DNA from: Micropterix aruncella
Taxonomy: Eukaryota > Arthropoda > Insecta > Lepidoptera > Micropterigidae
NCBI GenBank assembly: GCA_944548615.1
Contig: OX155951.1
Span: 18,359,251 to 18,423,250 of the forward strand
DNA: 64,000 nt
Direction of reading: 5' to 3'
This document shows positions 45,105-56,170 of this stretch, piece by piece. The notes beneath the pieces are model-generated. The model had not been told where the DNA came from. It did no database searches and saw only the letters and a program-made list of their open reading frames with translations. Within the stretch, counting starts at the first letter, position 1. Each line of letters opens with the position of its first letter. The translations under genes were made by a program, and so were the position numbers.

Positions 45105-45515
45105 ACACACTGCCCAACAAAAAGGAGTCTAATGTGTGTTCATGGTTTATCTATGTACCTATGTTTTCCTTTTTTTATTCAACCATATCTTGAAAACGCT
45201 CGAACCTGTTTAGATGTATGAGGTATTGTTAGAATCGTTATGATATCCCGTGCGTTACAGCGTACCTTAACTTTCCAAATATTAAGTAAGTAGTTGTCTA
45301 AATGTTCAAATATCAATAAATTAACATAAATGAATCGTAAAGGTCTGATTGAGTACATTCCGAAATGTGTCGATATGGTTATATGTATACATTAACTACA
45401 AATTATTTATTGAAAAAACCGAGATTAAATTAATTATAACTACAGTAGTTCACTTTTCGTAAAGCAGGCGTGTTTTTTATTCCTTTTAATATATTTACTT
45501 ATTATATATTACATG
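45105..45515 (+). repeat. Family G repeat, least interrupted copy
   Basis: Starts about ACACACTGCCCAACAAAAAGG and ends about CTTTTAATATATTTACTTA. It aligns with the two LINE-split copies (19.6-21.0 kb and 28.8-29.8 kb) and the minus copy at 58.55-58.99 kb. No ORF, and no clear terminal repeat was established. Confidence 0.6.
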
Positions 45516-45585
45516 TGATTACAATATAATAGACACAATTTTAACAAAAAGGAAAACCTACTCCATTTTTTTATAAGTGCATCAG

Positions 45586-45945
45586 CCATGTCATGGCGAT
45601 ACTTAGAACGGGCTATCATAATTGAATGCGTATACAAAATTTTACGTATGTGCTGTTGACCGTTGAGGAGTTTCCTCGTTGGAAGCCAACCCTGGGTGCC
45701 GCAGTCCTTGGTGAAACTTAGAATGGACTGTCGTAATTAAATACAAATACAAAATGTTGTGTATGTGCTGTTGACCGTTGGGGAGTTTCCTCATCTGGAG
45801 CCAACCATGGGTGGAGCAGCCATGTCATGATAAAACTTAAAGCGGTCTATTATAACTGAATGAGTATACAAAATTTGGGGTCTGTGCTGTTGACCGTTGA
45901 GGAGTACCCTCGTCGGGAGCCAACCCAGGGTGTATGAATCGCCAT
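45586..45945 (+). repeat. Tandem array, three ~115-119 bp units
   Basis: Each unit holds ACTTAGAA(C/T)GG, then a variable part, then TGCTGTTGACCGTTGAGGAG or a close variant, and GAGCCAACC(C/A)TGGGTG. The period measured between ACTTA words is 115 and 119 bp. Single or multiple units also occur at 30945-31075 (minus), 52700-52960 and 53440-53520. Confidence 0.8.
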
Positions 45946-46605
45946 CGGAATTAAACCAACATGTAAATTTTCAATTTCATATGATAATATTTGAGGAGAT
46001 CCCTCAATTCCTCATGGATCCCATCCTTAGAACAGGATTTTAATAAAAATGGGACCAATCTGTAAGTATATTCTTTCAAATAAAAAAAGAATTTTCCAAA
46101 TCGGTTCATGAATGGCAGAGTTCTAAGGTAACAAACATTTAAAAAAAAGGTACAACGGAATTGAAAACCTCCTCCTTTTTTGAATCCGTTTAAAAATGCG
46201 AAATGTTCTATATTAATATTCTACCCACATGTTTTTTTCGACCTCATTCGACAGCCTACCATATGCAATTGCGGGAATGAAAATAGATAGGAATGTCGAC
46301 AATAGAAAGCGCTGCTCTATGTAAAAACTTGATTGATCGATTTTATTAATCTTTTAAAAAAATAGAAAAGAAATATATATTTCAACAAAATATATTCTAA
46401 TCTAATTGGTATTATATAATGAATTATAGGAACCCGTTCTACTTGTTGATTTTTTAACGTCAACCGACTATATTACTACGCTGATACCGAATCTGCAATA
46501 ATCTTTATTCGTCCTGAATAAATAAGCTAGATACAGGCATTCAAAAAAGCGTCAAACCAATACATTTCGGTAGGTTAAGTTTTTTAAAAAACCTTAAAAA
46601 AGTTT
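45946..46605. other. Probable remainder of the array-bearing element, then unassigned
   Basis: The phrase CAAATCGGTTCATGAATGGC and the following oligo-A region up to about 46200 look like the end of a non-autonomous element. Beyond this nothing is recognised. Confidence 0.35.
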
Positions 46606-46740
46606 GTAGCATCCGATATTTTATCGATGTTGCAACCGCCGTTGTCCAGGGTAAACTACCCGGTCCACCCTGTCTTTCTAGTGTGCTCTGGACAACGGCG
46701 GTTACAACATCGCCGAAACTTCGGGTTCTACCAGTTTTAA
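46606..46740 (+). mobile_element. Divergent PLE terminal unit, inverted pair
   Basis: The left arm (minus orientation) contains CAACCGCCGTTGTCCAGGGTA, here split as key blocks CCGCCGTTGTCC and AGGGTA. The right arm contains CTGGACAACGGCGGTTACAAC, with key blocks GGACAACGG and CGGTTACAAC, then ATCGCCGAAACTTCGGG. The layout matches the mini-PLE at 18238, but the sequence is of another subfamily. In the right arm helix II of the hammerhead-like fold is perfectly paired. Confidence 0.65.
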
Positions 46741-47659
46741 AACATTATCAGTTATTTCCTTCAAACGCCGAAACTTGTTCCTATTTCACTGGGCTATTAA
46801 GATATGAATTGAAGTGAATTGAATGCAATTAAATTATTATTGCATACAATTAATCATGTATCTACAATAAGCGGACTTATTGACTTGCAATATCTTGAAT
46901 GAAATCGTTACAATTATTAATAGAAATGAAAAGTAGAAATATAGCAGAAATAAAAAATTAAACATATGTATAATTATTAGGATATTTATCTATGAAAAAA
47001 TAGGTAAATAAATATACCAATAAACACATAAATGAAAAAAGTATATTTATTGTATATAATATTATACAATATGTCCAAGAAAGACAAATTATAGAGAGAA
47101 AAGAAATAAAGTATAAGTTGGTTAGGGTTTGCGGAATAATACATATTTTTTAATGATGCTTTGAAAGAGAAAATAGAATATGAACTTCTCATGACAGAAA
47201 GGGGCTGATTTATGGAGCCAGCTCCCTGCTGGTTCCATATACTGTATGAGGGGAAATATATGAGAGGAAGTCGCTTCATTCCGAGACGTGGAATATCCCG
47301 CGAATATCTGAAGGAGAGGAGCAGAAAAAAGCTTTTCCACGCAGACATTAGTCACGAGCCGCTCGCCATTTGTATTTTGTCATAAAACTCGAGATTATTT
47401 CGCCGCCCACAATGAATAGCGTCTGCTTAGTATAATAAGAAGAATAAAAATAAATTACGGCCGGCCATCCGGCCTGATAGATATAGCAGATTTATCATTG
47501 ACATTAACTATAATAAAATATTATTACATTAAGGCACCGGCACCGATTTGGTCCGGTCTAAATTGTTTGAGGGCGATGTCCCTAAGCTAGATCAACAATG
47601 AAGTAAAGAGAGATATAGAAATACAGAAATAAATAGGGGAGGAGCGGGCAAGATATAAC
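46741..47659. other. Unassigned stretch
   Basis: Short AT-rich ORFs only, including opposite-strand overlaps at 46986-47355. No domain recognised. Confidence 0.35.
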
Positions 47660-47672
47660 TAATCATTACAAT

Positions 47673-48379
47673 GCTATTCGTGGCCAACCCATCATGGGCC
47701 CGTTAGCTTGGGAGCTAACGGGCCCATGATGGGTTGGCCACGAAGACCCATGTGTTCAGGGTCGGTCATACTCACGGGTCAACACCCATCCGACGGCCTC
47801 CACGCACGGGGTGCGAACCTGGGTAGGACTCTGGCCCTGGTCAGTTTCCCCTGGCAATCAAACCTCTGGCGCTCCTGGACGGTCTGCGCACCGTGCGGCG
47901 CAAGCCAATCGATTGTGCACTCCGACTAACAGTCTGGGGAGTCTGGAAGCTGTATTGTTTCCTATAGAGCGGGGGTGGTTTTGTACCTTACGGCGACTGC
48001 TCTTGAAATGACCATTGGCCCGGGATCGGATGATCCCGGTTCAGAGTCGGGCAAAGGACGCCATGGTCCGCGATAGATTCGGTATTCACCGTTTCACCGC
48101 TTCGTAAGGGAGAGGATTGCGCAAGCGACCTCGAACTCGGAACCAATCGAGAGACCGGAGAAATCTGGTCACAATTGGTAGTTAGGGCGCGAGTGCCGCC
48201 CGCCAGTTAAAATAACTGGCTCCTCGCGGTAAAGCGTTGGTCTCTAACGGGTTGAGGCGTAGCTAGACATCGGATTGTTTTGTCCAAAGTTTTCTACGCT
48301 CACTGCAGGTCGATAGAACGACTAATCGTTAAAACTTCCTGTGGTGACGGGCTCGCCCGTTGTAGTCGACAACTCAATA
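47673..48379 (+). mobile_element. Family A retroposon, complete copy A5 with 5' foldback
   Basis: The best family A copy. A perfect 13-bp TSD, TAATCATTACAAT, lies at 47660-47672 and 48380-48392. The 5' end carries an exact 30-bp inverted repeat: 47679-47708 is the reverse complement of 47713-47742, around a TGGG spacer. The forward arm is the normal 5' start, GGGAGCTAACGGGCCC. The GC-rich body follows, without a usable ORF. The 3' end has H1 AACGA-CTAA-TCGTT (48317-48330), H2 ACGGG-CTCG-CCCGT (48347-48360) and H3 AGTC-GAC-AACT (48364-48374). The insertion mode, judged from TSD length and 5' inversion, is target-primed reverse transcription. The enzyme source is unknown. Confidence 0.88.
48317..48374 (+). 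ncRNA. Three-hairpin 3' module of family A
   Basis: Three consecutive stems close the element. They recur in copies A4 and A6, and H1 and H2 also in A1 and A2. Differences between copies largely preserve pairing: H1 AACGA/TCGTT becomes AACGAT/ATCGTT in A6, and H3 AGTT/AACT becomes AGGT/ACCT. Such a tail is a plausible recognition structure for a reverse transcriptase. Confidence 0.6.
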
Positions 48380-48590
48380 TAATCATTACAATAATCTAAA
48401 ACAATCATTTACATAGTGACGTATTATTGGCAACATAGAAATCAGGTAATAATAAAAAGAAACTTGTTGATTTTTAAAAATAGTAAAATAGTGAAAACTA
48501 TCCATCTTGCCCAACCAGGGTGGGTAAGATGGATCACGAAGTCGGGTAATATGGATAGATGACACAAGTAGTTTTTCTGCGTCCGGGGTG

Positions 48591-48614
48591 GTAGTAGTAG
48601 TAGTAGTAGTAGTA
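48591..48614 (+). repeat. (GTA)8 microsatellite
   Basis: Eight perfect GTA units, lying just downstream (3') of the minus-strand LINE fragment that follows. Confidence 0.9.
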
Positions 48615-48689
48615 AACGAAGTGGGGGGCTTGTTTTCAGCCCTTGATGTCACCTGTATCTATGTATAAGATCTTTTGTAACTACCCACT

Positions 48690-49160
48690 TTGTGTTTCGG
48701 TCAGTGGTCTGCTAGTAGCCCGGTACTGCTTACCAGTCCATGCAGAACACTGACCTTTAAGTTGGGCAGATCGCTGGGTTCGAGAAAGGCTCGTCCCAGT
48801 AAACTGTGTCTTTTTGCGGCATGTCCTGGGCAGCAATCAACGATGTGTATGCTGTCTTCAGGTTCTTCGCCACTTATTCGGAAGTCTTTGCTCTCGGTCA
48901 AGTCAAGGTTGAATAGATGTGCTCTAAGGGTCGTGTGTCCGACCGATAGTGGTTCTAGGAGACCGATAGTGGTTCTAAGGTTCTTCTTGCTCATGTTAAG
49001 TAGGTCCTTGGTTTTCTTTGGAAATGGTTGCTTCATCATGGCTTTTGCCTGGCGACATCCTTAGCTTTGTTTCCAGGAAGCCCGATGTTCCTGATCCAAG
49101 CAGTCCCTGATGATTTTCGTCTGTGGTAAAGATGAGACAAAATCTATCCACTGTTTTTCT
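48690..49160 (-). pseudogene. LINE fragment, RNase H end and C-terminus, decayed
   Basis: On the minus strand the frame at about 49100-49060 reads RNIGLPGNKAKDVARQK, a decayed form of the GHSGIxGNExAD RNase H motif. After a frameshift, LSVGHTTLRAHLFNLDLTES and then IHIVDCCPGHAAKRHSLLG follow the usual TGHxxLRxHL...Hixx.CP pattern of I/R1-group LINEs. The cysteine cluster has lost several Cys. This is a relative, not a close copy, of the LINE at 2289-2881. No TSD identified. Confidence 0.65.
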
Positions 49161-49979
49161 CAAAAGAATTGTATTGAAGATGCTCATGTAACGTGCTATA
49201 TGGAATGCCATGTTTGATAGAAGCTAGACGTAGGTATATATGAATTTATTGCTTCCCTCATAGCTTGCGCGAGGGTTTCTGAAAACCACCCTCCACGTTG
49301 ACTCTTTCGTTTTTACGTGTAGACCATCTGCAAAGGATAACAATACATAAAATAAAGTTTTACTTATCATCGGACAAGGTGGATATAGCATAAACAGCAT
49401 GATCTATCGTACCCGGACGCATACGGTGACATAAAAATATTATCAAATAAAATAAAATCAATGAACAATATAATCTATAAGCAACCGTGTTTAATTTTAA
49501 ACAAATTGGAAAATATCAAAAACATTTAAATTTAAAAGAAACCAAAAGAAATATTCACTCCACTTACATTTAAAACACTGAAAATTCATAACACATATCA
49601 TGTCTCTTCTAGGACGCGTGTCTCGCGCGAGAGCCCTCTCCCAGTGGATACTGAATGGGGAAGTCGGTCGACATGTAGGCAACAATAATAATGTGTTCGG
49701 GAATTTGAGCGCGCGCAACTTTCTCATATTATTTCGTGTGGATATCCATGTCTGGCCCGTTCTATCCATCTTTCCCGTCCCTCCCCTATGTCATCTACAA
49801 TTTAGTAATGTTACCGGCTTATCAACATATCGCACAATCAAAATAAAAGATATAATTACAAATATCTCAACTATAAATATTATATGAATATCTATCTATC
49901 TATCTATTTACTATTATTATAATTTCGATTTTTATTTATTTACTCGATAATTTTATGATTATAATTTGAAATACTTCTT
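49161..49979. other. Unassigned stretch
   Basis: A TATC microsatellite-like run near 49890-49906. Overlapping ORFs at 49497-49887 on both strands are not recognised. Confidence 0.35.
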
Positions 49980-50255
49980 GATATTTTAATTAATTTTTTT
50001 AACATGTTTAATTTTTAAGTTTAGTTGTTAATTTTTTACTTTTTTTGTGTGCACAGGTAAAATATTTCCTGGTACACCTGCCTTAGTACAGGCCTAGGCC
50101 TAGTTAGGCGGTGTTGACGCAGTGACCAAGATACTGCAGTGTGCTCTATTTTTCGCTACTGGTCCAAACACATTTTTTTTTTGTAATGCTGCAGTAAATT
50201 ATATTTTGTGCTTTACCTTTAATAAATAAATAAAAATAAATAAATAAATAGATAA
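49980..50255 (+). mobile_element. LINE 3' UTR and tail
   Basis: TACAGG followed by GCCT-AGTT-AGGC (50098-50109), then about 110 bp and an (AAAT)n-type tail from 50221, as in the other LINE ends here. No coding part is recognisable. Confidence 0.5.
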
Positions 50256-51999
50256 AGGTGTACAATTTCATGGGATTATTTTTTTATTTAAATCTTTTTT
50301 ATATTACGAGTAATGCAGTGATAATAATATTGGATTGATTCTCACATTACTATTTTGGTTATTACGGTTTTATACAGATTAACGATGCTTCAATCGTATT
50401 TTTGTTGAATTACAAGAAATTTTGTTGAAACTCCATTACTCAATTATATGTATCAACATTTTCCGTACCATTAATACGAAAATAAGAGTATATTGTAATT
50501 TCAACATGATTCATGTGTCCGACTATAACCGTACGTATATAACCGTACTACATGCTGTCATGTTAGAAGCAAGATCCCAAGGTCGCGTCGATTACGACGC
50601 GTATAACATTATTGTAATCACATTCTTTTTTTTAACATTACGGCATGGTAGCTACCATCAGGCCAAAACCGTTACCCGTCATGTTAATTTATACGTATGG
50701 ACCACAATTTTTTTATATAGGTAAGTCTTGTTGAAACATTCGTATTTCCGTGTATTACATCCTTATATTTTTCTCAGTGTACACAGAGAAATGCAAGCCA
50801 GAAATGGTACACGATTTTTAAAATAACATATTCTCCCTGCGTCAATTTTATATCACTAAGTTGATAAATCCCCCAAAAGAGTTAAAAATCTTCCAAAATT
50901 CATTAGTTTTTCAGTAAATTTCAGAAATAAAATAGTTAAATTTAAGTAAAAATATTATGAAATTAAATATTCCTGAATGTTAATTAAAACGAGTAGATTC
51001 TGAAAGGTTTTCAGATTCTTTGAAACATTCTTCGGTTCATTGGTTTTTCAACACGTAAATGTCAAAGTTTAACAAAATGAAACTGTAATAAGAATGTAAT
51101 TTTGAGCATTATCCGTTTTTAATTTAAAATAAGATATACAGTATGACTTTTTAATTAGTGACATCCTTGAAGTGGGTAAATAAGCACAAGAAAAAGAGCA
51201 ACTTAAAAAAAAATAAGAAGAAGAAAAAAATGGTTTTTTGTTGATAAGTTTTGACTGATAAATAAAAGTTTAACAAGCTTTAAGCGCGCTGCACCATTCG
51301 CAATATTTTAACTACCGCTAGATGGCGCAACTCGTTTAACTCTTTTTGTACTGTTTTTCAAAAAACAAAATAAAATAAAAAAAATACTGTTTCTTCCGAT
51401 TATTTTAATTGAAAGTTGCTTATATACATTTGCAAATATAGTTTATATATTACACGATAAATGATTTCCAGAGTAACTCCGGACTAAGAACCCCAATTAA
51501 TTATGGTATACTGTGCACGTGGCATAATGTTAAATTCTATCAAACGTACCTACATGATGTAACAGTGCCGAGTAAGACGCCAGCGGCAGCTGCGACATCC
51601 CTTAATGACGTCACAGGAGCAGCGAGTAACGGCGAAATTATCTTCAGCCATAGACAGTATTAATGTCCGTATAAATCACACTGTGTCAAATTCAATATCG
51701 CGCACTACACCGCACTGACTTACTGCCGCCAATTTTCTCTGCGGCCGAACCTGACAAAAGGGGCTGTGGCTGGAGTCAAGTGTAGAGGAAAACGAGGTCA
51801 TTATTTATTTAAGTATCGAGGTCATCATTATACAGTGGCCAAAATGCGGGATAAAGGAAATTTTGAAAATAAGTGTTTGAGAGTATAGAGTGTTGTGTGT
51901 GCGAAAAATGTTTGTGCTAGTAGCTCTCACTAAATTCCAGAGTGAGTTAGGAGAACAGAAAAAAGCCAGCAATCTCGTGTGGACGGAAATCGAAACAAA
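50256..51999. other. Unassigned stretch
   Basis: The ORF at 50422-50724 and others have no recognised domain. A short CCGCTAGATGGCG word occurs at 51314-51326. Confidence 0.35.
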
Positions 52000-52645
52000 C
52001 AAATTTTGCAATACCACTCAGGAGATCCGCTTTTGGCCAATCCAGTTTTTCTTATCTTGCCCCCAAATTTTATAATTGACTACCGCTAAACATTAAAGAC
52101 ATTAAAATTTCATATACATTTAAAAATAGTTTGAGTGCCTACCTCTTAAATTGTACAAATGCAGATATTGAACACCTTATTGGATAATTAAATCCTTATA
52201 ATAAAAACATAATAGTATATGTAGTAATATAAATTGATGATTTCTAAATATAATTTTATTTTAATTTTTGTGAATTTATTTTGTATAATATTAATAATAC
52301 ACATTACTAATAATTAATAGTATTAATAATACACATTAATACTTATTAATACATATATAAATAAGTATATATTAATTTTTATCATGTTTTAAAATAAAAT
52401 AATGGGTTATTGACAATTTTCATGACTTTATTTTACGAATTTTTAATTAGGTAATTAAAATATTTCTGTTACATTATGTATGATTTGGTTTATTTATATA
52501 AATATAATATTATAGATTTCTTAGGATAATTAAAATATGTTGTCTACATTTTAACAGGCGACAGCCTAGTTATGTTAAGACTTTTGTATATTGAATCTAC
52601 TCACAATTTGAAATCAATAAATAATTTGTAATTTGTAATTTGTAA
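52000..52645 (+). pseudogene. LINE C-terminal remnant and 3' tail
   Basis: Fragments in frame such as LPPNFIIDYR, TLKTLKFHIHLK and ILNTLLDN with stops fit the last residues of a Jockey/CR1-like ORF2 (the conserved LPxxIR...FKxxLKxYL pattern). The 3' UTR has AACAGGC and CCT-AGTT-ATG (52565-52574; one pair broken), and the end is a run of AATTTGT repeats. Confidence 0.5.
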
Positions 52646-52699
52646 AGAAGTTAATATTAAAAATGTATTTTTACAATTAAGCTTTTATTAAAATGCTTT

Positions 52700-52960
52700 G
52701 TTCCGATCCAACCTTGGTTGAAGTAGCCATGCCATAGTGGAACTTAGAACGGACTATACAGAATTTCTCGGTTTTACTGTTGACCGTTGATGAGTCCCAT
52801 CGTTCGAAGCCAACCCTGGGTTCAGCAGCCATGTCGCGGTGAAACATAGAACGGGCTATTAAAATTAAATGCTTATACAACATTTCGTTTCTGTGCTATG
52901 GCCGTTGAGGAGTCCCCTCGTTGGAAGCCAACTCTGGGTGCAGCAGCCCCTGTCACAATG
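52700..52960 (+). repeat. Tandem array of the GTTGACCGTTGA unit
   Basis: Two to three units like those at 45586-45945 (CTGTTGACCGTTGATGAGTC, GGCCGTTGAGGAGTCCCCTC). The spacing is about 101-115 bp, and the units are more diverged. Confidence 0.75.
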
Positions 52961-55108
52961 AAATGATGTGAATGATTATAATTTGTAATTTCGTTTCTAA
53001 ATTTTACATATTTTTAAATTTTATTTGTTCAAATTGAATGGGACTTATTATTATTATTATTGTGATTTGTAACTTTAAGTAATATTTTTAATTTAATTTG
53101 AATCGGTAAAAATTCTAATTTAATTTATTATTCTTTAAATTTGAATTATTTCACATGTTTTGAATTATTGTTAATTTCCTCTTTCTTTATTTTATGGTTT
53201 TTAAACTTGAATTTTTATATTACATTTTTTTCTTGAAGTTTATTCGGTACCCATAAAGGGATTTAATATAAGTGTAAATATTTTTTTGACTGACTGAATT
53301 TGATACTGTCTTAATTTGGCTTGAATTTTTCTGTGTGTTCTTTAATTTGTAATTGCTCAAACTGTTTTTTAATTTAATTTTGATTGTCTTGTATATAGGT
53401 TTCTTGATTTGAGATTTTTTGAAATAAAATGAACTATGAACTATGAACCGTGGACGAAAAGCCTCTTCGGGAGCCGATCCTGGGTGTAGAATCCGGTCAT
53501 GCTCACCATAAAAACGCATTGTCGTCTGAGCTGAACCAACAAGTAAAATTTAAACTTCATAGGATAAGAGGAAGTAGTTCTAATTCAGATTGCAAGATAA
53601 ATAAAAGCTTGTAAAAATAAAAGGAACATTGTTTTAAAATAAACTGGGAGACTTCAAAAATCAAACAAATATTGAGAGAAAACCCTAATAAAAAGTACAT
53701 TGGTCACAGTGGCTAGTTGTATCAGCAGTTTGTACCAAGAACATCGCAGCAGCAATTTGTTAAAATAGTTAATTTTATGCTATTCTAATATCTCAATCGA
53801 AAGGATGTGTAAACATTAGCGCTCAAATAATTTGATTTAAATAGCAAATCAAAACAAATGAAAAATATTTATTTCATTAAATTACCATTACGAAATAACA
53901 AATTTTAAATATATATCTATTATATTGTAAAATAAAATGCTTGACAGTAATAATAAGTTCGCCTGGACAACTTGACGTTAACCCTATCGCGTGTCGCGTC
54001 AAGGCGTAGTCTTTACAAGTTAGCATAAGGAGGAAAAACAGCCAATCTAGTTACAGGGATTTTAAACATCCAATGGAAAATCAATAAAATTATTGGAATA
54101 TTGCCAATGTTAGGACAAAAGTACCTCACTAAATAAGTTAACCAATAAACTTGTTCGTATTTGGTAAATATAGTGTGCAAAGTTTTGGAAGGAAATCGAC
54201 AAAATTGCATTCGGCATTGTAACCTCATCCCATACAATAAATTTAAACCTCTTCCCGTGTGATACTGAAGAGGGCACCGTGTTCAATACACACTTTTAAT
54301 ATGCTAAAATTTTTAGCTAAGATAACTGTGATAGCAAGATACTGTGATTGGTAACAGCAGTCTCTCCCTTCGTACAGCAGAAACGAAAAAAGAGTGCTTT
54401 GAGGATGAGCGACAAACTATTTTCGTGGATTATCTGATATATCTATATTCTATAACTGCACATGAGGAAATTTCTAAGTACGATATATTTTTCATACTGT
54501 CACTATCAGCGTTGTCCACGCGGTAAAATGGAAATCTTTATCGAGTATCCCATAATCGTTTGAAATATTACCACTGTTACGTTAAGCGAGAATCCATTTG
54601 GCGCCAATTCAAAAGGCAGAGGTGCCAAAGGCGTCTATACTTTTACTTTCCCGGCCATCCGAAGGTTAGGGAAAGTATTGTAAGCGCGTATTTTTTTTTG
54701 TAATTTAAATTCACGTATCATCATATCATCGGCGGGAGACCCAATTTCTATTTTTTATAAATATTTAATATTATCGCAAAGCTCTCTACGCGAGCTGATT
54801 CCAAATTCTCCATTCCGTAAAACATTGGTTGTGTACCCCAAGACTTCCCAGAATAAACAGAATCAACAGTAACTGTCATAGACAATAGGAATGTTGGAAT
54901 ATGCGTTATCTTAGTATACGACATTGGAACCTATAGCAATTTCGATCTTGAATCTCGGTCCATATAATCTTAATTTTTATGATTTACATCGCTTTTTGAT
55001 ATTTACAAGTCAATAGCTATTTTTCGTATACTTTTTTTTAATTGCAAGTACACAGTATTATAATTATTGCACACTTACTTTTGCGTAAGGCGATGAACAT
55101 ATATAATT
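52961..55108. other. Unassigned stretch with one isolated array unit
   Basis: A partial minisatellite unit (GCCTCTTCGGGAGCCGATCC) lies at 53440-53520. Low-complexity AT-rich DNA surrounds it. The minus ORF at 54013-54237 is not recognised. Confidence 0.4.
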
Positions 55109-55413
55109 GGGCTTGATTGCGTTTCTCGGTGAACTAAAATCGGAAAGTAGTTCGTGTGAACGAGACAAGGAAATACGCTAGAGCGGAATGTAAAATGAAC
55201 GGTTGTCTCTTTTTTGCATTAAGACTACCCACCTGAGATAAATCATCTGAATCTAACACCCCACGAAATGTTTTCAAATTTATTCGGACAAGTATAAGTT
55301 TGACAGGTAGTTTTTATCGACGATCGTTCGTTTCATATTCCGCTCTAACGTTGCTATATCTCGTTCGTTTAATCTAATTTTAGTTTTAGTTGACAAAGAA
55401 ACGCAACAGGGCC
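55109..55413. mobile_element. Foldback MITE, family F copy 2
   Basis: The same structure as 1141-1432. The left end is GGGCTTGATTGCGTTTC. The right end is GAAACGCAACAGGGCC. The inner blocks GAACGAGACAAGGAAATACG and AGAGCGGAATGTAAAATGAACG, with their complements, are about 300 bp apart. No ORF. Confidence 0.8.
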
Positions 55414-56039
55414 TATTATATATTCAAAATCATTTAAGTAATAAATATATCAAAACACTAGATAGACATAATTAGAAAACCAGGTAATAAACTAGGTATG
55501 TTTTATATTACGTTAAAAATCGAAATTGATCGGTCACAGTTTTTAAATAAACAAGTGTAGGTATGTTTCAAGACTGTTTTCATTTAGATCCAGTTGCTAT
55601 CTTGTGCAACGTCATACTATCATTTACATACACCAAATAAAACAGCCAAAAAAACATATTTTATTTCTAGGATACAACAGTCTTGAAACGTGTCGATATA
55701 TTTCACTAATTATATTTGCGTATAAAAATAATTCAAGGAACTATTTATTTACCAGAGATACTATGCAAGTTTGAATTGTACGTACCTACCGGTAAATTAC
55801 ACAGCGAGGAGATCGAATCTATTGTTTAATGTGCCGTACCACCTTAAAATATTTTTGTAGACAGGCGATTCTGGGAAGGGTTCTGTGGGTAAATAATTAG
55901 CTCTTCCTAATTCTTTACCCACAGAAATAGATATCTTTTGTATATCCCTTTGGCAGCTAAAAAGGCAACTCCCTGCTATCTCATGTTTATCATAATCTGT
56001 CTTTTATTTAGTTTTATATTTTTATGATATTTTCTTGTT
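55414..56039. other. Unassigned stretch
   Basis: No gene recognised. Confidence 0.35.
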
Positions 56040-56170
56040 CAATGTTAGCATTAATTTAGTTATGTAGTCATTTATTTTTAGACTTACACTCTAGCTTTAA
56101 TATTCAAGGGCGAATTGGATTCATCTGTAATGCCCTTGAATACTATTTGAAACTAATAAATAATTTACAG
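56040..56170 (+). mobile_element. Probable LINE tail with 11-bp hairpin
   Basis: TATTCAAGGGC (56101-56111) pairs perfectly with GCCCTTGAATA (56132-56142) around a 20-base loop. AACTAATAAATAATTT follows, which could be a LINE-type tail. Confidence 0.35.

Noticed and set aside
45586..45945. CRISPR array
   Set aside because: The repeats are long (~115 bp), directly tandem and imperfect, without spacers or cas genes.
46986..47355. Membrane-protein-like ORFs on the minus strand
   Set aside because: Phe/Tyr/Ile-rich translations are expected from AT-rich DNA. Two frames overlap and no start context or family fits.
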